Below are positions 61,210 to 64,000 of a DNA stretch of 64,000 bases, one piece after another; positions within the stretch are counted from its first letter, which is position 1, and the number at the start of each line of letters is the position of its first letter. A program made the translations under genes and the position numbers. Location of the stretch: NCBI GenBank assembly GCA_963811885.1, contig CAWETB010000015.1, positions 930,001-994,000 on the forward strand, given 5' to 3'. The notes beneath the pieces were generated by a model, which had not been told where the DNA came from, ran no database searches, and saw only the letters and a list, made by a program, of their open reading frames with translations. This DNA is from Gaiellasilicea sp963811885 (GTDB lineage: Bacteria > Actinomycetota > Thermoleophilia > Gaiellales > Gaiellaceae).

Positions 61210-61245
61210 AAGTCAACGCATGTTGATATCAACGACTGTAGACTT
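61210..61245. promoter_or_regulatory. TetR-type operator between the MFS and TetR genes
   Basis: The 12-bp palindrome GTTGATATCAAC (61222-61233) forms a second symmetry TCAAC-GCAT-GTTGA with 61213-61217, and AAGTC (61210-61214)/GACTT (61241-61245) flank both. Three overlapping GTTGA half-sites in a 65-nt divergent gap fit a dimer-of-dimers TetR site controlling both genes. Confidence 0.75.
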
Positions 61246-61256
61246 CCGAGGCGACC

Positions 61257-61859
61257 ATGTCAAGTGAGATTTCGAAGCGCAGCGGCCGCCGGCCCGGGCC
61301 GACCACCACGCGAGAGGCGATCGCCGAGGCGGCGCGCCGTCAGTTCGCCGAGCTCGGCTACGAGCGCACGACGATGCGCGGGATCGCGAGCGAGGCGGGC
61401 GTCGACCCCGCGCTCGTCGTCCGCTTCCACGGCTCGAAGGACGGGCTCTTCCGGGACGTCATGGCCCTGCCCCCCATGGTCGCGGAGGCGATCGCGGGTC
61501 TGGCCGACGGGCCGAGGGAGACCGTCGGACGCCGCCTGGCCGAGGCGATCGTCGGGATGCTCGAGAATCCCGGCTCGCGCTCGATCATCGTCGGCCGGAT
61601 CCGCTCCGCCGCCTCCCATCCCGAGGCCGCGGAGCTCGTCCGGGAGACGGTGACGCGCGATATCGGCCGGCTCGTCGCGGCCGTGACCGACGACGAGCCC
61701 GAGACCCGCGCCGTCCTCGTCGGCTCACAGATCGTCGGGCTCGCGCTCGCGCGTCACGTCGTGCAGGTGGAGCCGCTCGCGTCGCTGCCGGCCGCGGACG
61801 TGATCGACTACGTCGCGCCGGTCTTCCAGCACTACCTCGTCGAGCCGCTCAGGAGCTAG
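61257..61859 (+). CDS. TetR family transcriptional regulator
   Basis: 200 residues. DNA-binding domain: REAIAEAARRQFAELGYERT, TMRGIASEAGVDPALVVRFH, GSKDGLFRDVMALPP, with a ligand-binding C-domain (DUF-like TetR_C_17 pattern: IVGRIRSAASHPEAAELVRE). It probably represses the divergent MFS gene and itself via the palindrome at 61210-61245. Its stop overlaps the convergent phosphatase-fusion gene by 4 nt. Confidence 0.93.
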   Translation: MSSEISKRSGRRPGPTTTREAIAEAARRQFAELGYERTTMRGIASEAGVDPALVVRFHGSKDGLFRDVMALPPMVAEAIAGLADGPRETVGRRLAEAIVGMLENPGSRSIIVGRIRSAASHPEAAELVRETVTRDIGRLVAAVTDDEPETRAVLVGSQIVGLALARHVVQVEPLASLPAADVIDYVAPVFQHYLVEPLRS

Positions 61860-63909
61860 CGCGTGCTTGTTTCGGCGACTTCGGCCGGCTCCGCTTGCCC
61901 GGCAGACGCCGGAGCGGCGCCGTTCGACCCGCCCTGAAGCTGTTGCCGCCAGCCCAGGAGGATGCCGTGCACGCTCGCGGCGCCGAGGATCGGCTCCGGC
62001 GGAACCTCGAGCTCCGTCGGGTGGAGGATGAACGGACGCGTCTGCAGCCCGCCGATGCCGCCGTGGAAGGAGATCAGCTCCTCGAACGCGCAGCCCTCGT
62101 CGAGCTCGGGGTCGTAGAAGCTGCCGACCATGATGTCGCCGACATGCTCGAAGCCGTCGGTGCGCAGCAGGTGCTGCGGCGGCGGTGGGTGAGAAGTGCG
62201 CGAGCGGATCCTCCCCTTCGACAACGCCCTCCGCGAGGAAGTTGATGCCGCTGCCGCCGATCGCGACCGCTCCCCGCGCGGAGGAGCGAACCAGCAGCCA
62301 GCCGACATGGGGATGGGAGCGAAGCGCGGGGATCAGGTCGGGATGTCGCTCGTCGATCTCCTCGAGCGTCAGCCGCCGGCGCTCCTCCATCAGATAGATC
62401 AGGCCGAGATTGCCCGAGCCGAGCACGACGACGTCGCGGTCGGAGACGTCGTTCTTCGGCTTCTTCGCCTTCTTCCCGGTTGCGTCGGTGACGGCGTTGC
62501 CGACCATCGCGCTCTGCTCGTCGCCGCCGGCGATCCCGGCGACTTTGCCCTGGGCGAGCGAGCGCTCGACCAGCTCGTCGAGGCCGTAGCCGTTGCGCTG
62601 CTTGAAGGTCGCACCCTGCGTCTGCCCGTGGTCGGAGAGGACGACGATCTCGTACGGGCGCGGCGCGTAGCGGCGTGCGTGCTCGATGTGGGCGAAGTGG
62701 TCGTCGAGCTTGCGCAGCGCCTCGAGCGTGTCCGCGCGCTCGAGCCCCGAGTGGTGCGCCACCTCGTCGTAGCTCGAGAAGGTCGCGTACACGGCGGGCC
62801 GCCCGCGCATCATGTCGGTGAGGACGCCGGACACGATCAGGTCGCGCACGAAGACGCAGAGCGCCCCTCGCATCAGCGGGTAGATGCCGCCGCGGTGGCC
62901 GCGCGGCCGGACGTCGCGGCGAATCGCGCGCAGCGCGGCCGTCCACTCGAGGAACACCTCCCAGACGAAGAGGACGAGCGTGCGCGTCGCGTTGTCGCCG
63001 TTCGCGAAGAACGCCCGATAGCCCGGATTGGACTTCTTCTCCTCGTCCATCCGGCTGACGGTGAGGATGACCGCGTCCGCCTCGCCCGAGAGCAGGTTGC
63101 CGCGGCTCGCGCCGCCGTCGGTGAGCAGGCCGATGCCGGTTCCGAGCCGCCGCTCGAGCTCGGCGCAGTCCGGCGGCGCCGAGCAGGTCATCAGCGTCGC
63201 CGTCTCCTTCTCGACCCAGCGGAACGCGGAGATGTCCTCGTTCGAGCCGAGCAGGATCCCCGCCTGGCTGGCGCCGGTCTGCGAGGAGAGGTCGGTCTCC
63301 CACTCGGCCAGCCGGTGCGAGCCCTCGGCCAGCCAGCGGGCCATCGTCGGCGCGTTGCCGTCGCGCATCGCGCGGCGCAGCACGGGCAGCGCGAGCCCGT
63401 CGATCTCGAGGTAGACGATTCCCGGGACGTCGGTTTCGGCGATGATCCCCTGCCGGCGGGCGATCCTGCTGCGCGATCCGGATCGACGACGTGTCGTCGG
63501 AGCCGAGGAACACCGCGAGCACGACGCTCACGGCGGCGACCACGAGCGCGGCGAGCAGCGCCCAGCCGAAGTTGTCGACCTCGAGCACGCCGTCCGTCAG
63601 GGCGTCGGCGAGCAGGAGGATGAGCGCGTCGGCGATCAGGACGAGCAGGAAGCCGAGCACGAGCGTCAGCGGCAGCCGCAGTGCGGCGAGCAACGGCGGG
63701 ATCACCGCGTTCAGCGCCGCGACGATCACCGCGACGCCGAGCGCGCCCAGGAAGCTCTTGATGTCGACGCCGGGCAGGAGCCCGGCGGCCACCATCAGCG
63801 CGATGCCGGTGCCGAGCCAGGAGATGACGAGCGGGAAGAGCCGCAGCCGGGGTCGCTCGGGCCGCCAGGCGGTGGACTGGCCGTAGGACTTCTCGGAGGC
63901 GCTAGACAT
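61856..63909 (-). CDS. Holin-like membrane domain fused to an alkaline-phosphatase-superfamily domain, two frameshifts
   Basis: About 684 residues. Residues 25-150 hold four membrane helices of the phage-holin superfamily IV type (LFPLVISWLGTGIALMVAAG, IKSFLGALGVAVIVAALNAV, LPLTLVLGFLLVLIADALIL, WALLAALVVAAVSVVLAVFL). After about 63455 (+1) comes a phosphodiesterase/phosphatase core: YLEIDGLALPVLRRAMRDGN (metal Asp), QTGASQAGILLGSNEDISAF (nucleophile Thr/Ser area), YATFSSYDEVAHHSGLERAD and VVLSDHGQTQGATFKQRNGY (Asp, His). At about 62185 (+1, in a CCC run) it continues PPPPQHLLRTDGFEHVGDIM to the stop at 61856. An exported lipid- or polymer-linked phosphate cleavage role is inferred. Confidence 0.87.
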
Positions 63910-64000
63910 CGGGCTCTCCTCCTCCCGGTCTGACGCCGGCGCGTCACCCGCCGTCGTCGCCGCGGCGGCGACGGAACCGGCTCTGACCGGACGCCTCGCG
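63910..64000. other. Upstream flank of the phosphatase fusion, no gene seen
   Basis: The last 91 nt contain a GGAGGAGGAG run (minus-strand reading, near 63915-63925) as the ribosome-binding site of the fusion gene. I see no other coding or structural signal before the window ends. Confidence 0.4.

Overview
The window is high-GC, densely packed bacterial chromosome. Codon use, many GTG and TTG starts, short gene overlaps and the gene set (TrpD/TrpB/TrpA, ECF sigma factors, PadR and TetR regulators, VOC, LLM and DHA2 families, IF-1) point to an actinobacterium. The content looks most like the deep-branching class Thermoleophilia (Gaiellales/Solirubrobacterales), but that placement is inference. 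I see no rRNA, tRNA, CRISPR array, transposase, integrase or phage structural gene.

Layout. 1-3003: the 3' part of a secreted Ig-like/PASTA protein whose C-terminus looks like a degenerate receiver domain. 3000-11790: an acyl-CoA block (cobalamin adenosyltransferase, acyl-CoA dehydrogenase, 3-hydroxybutyryl-CoA dehydrogenase, thiolase) mixed with a TSUP transporter, an HD-GYP regulator and a methyltransferase. 11800-12810: an M42 peptidase divergent from the trp operon. 12849-18603: tryptophan operon trpE(G)-D-CF-B-A, coupled by overlaps. 18604-29064: secreted and signalling genes, including a small protein of four 33-bp repeats, a hybrid histidine kinase, an orphan peptide-binding protein and a NarL-type two-component pair. 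29066-34668: SDR, QueA-like enzyme, ABC-2 exporter, MFS exporter and STAS protein. 34673-37677: an ECF sigma factor, a membrane hydrolase and an IF-1/cold-shock-like pair. 38049-42379: a MetE-like enzyme, CoA ligase, citryl-CoA lyase, GST and extradiol-type VOC. 42694-46059: a propeller protein and a YCII/ECF pair. 46075-48812: a giant LuxR ATPase regulator. 49024-54148: a PadR-controlled MacB-like ABC operon with a small lipoprotein and a hydrolase. 54347-63909: stand-alone enzymes, a PepSY protein behind an 11-bp-period direct-repeat array, a TetR/MFS pair with a clear operator, and a holin-like/phosphatase fusion.

A practical warning: at least ten otherwise well-conserved genes are interrupted by 1-2 nt indels, mostly net +1 and often next to short homopolymers. 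Split genes are annotated here as one locus with the break described. I favour consensus errors over true pseudogenes for most of them. The lines of greatest biological interest are the 33-bp-repeat secreted protein, the 13-bp hairpin inside trpE, the receiver-like tail of the surface protein, the direct-repeat array at 57211-57250, the nested inverted repeats at 34324-34388, and the IF-1/cold-shock pair.
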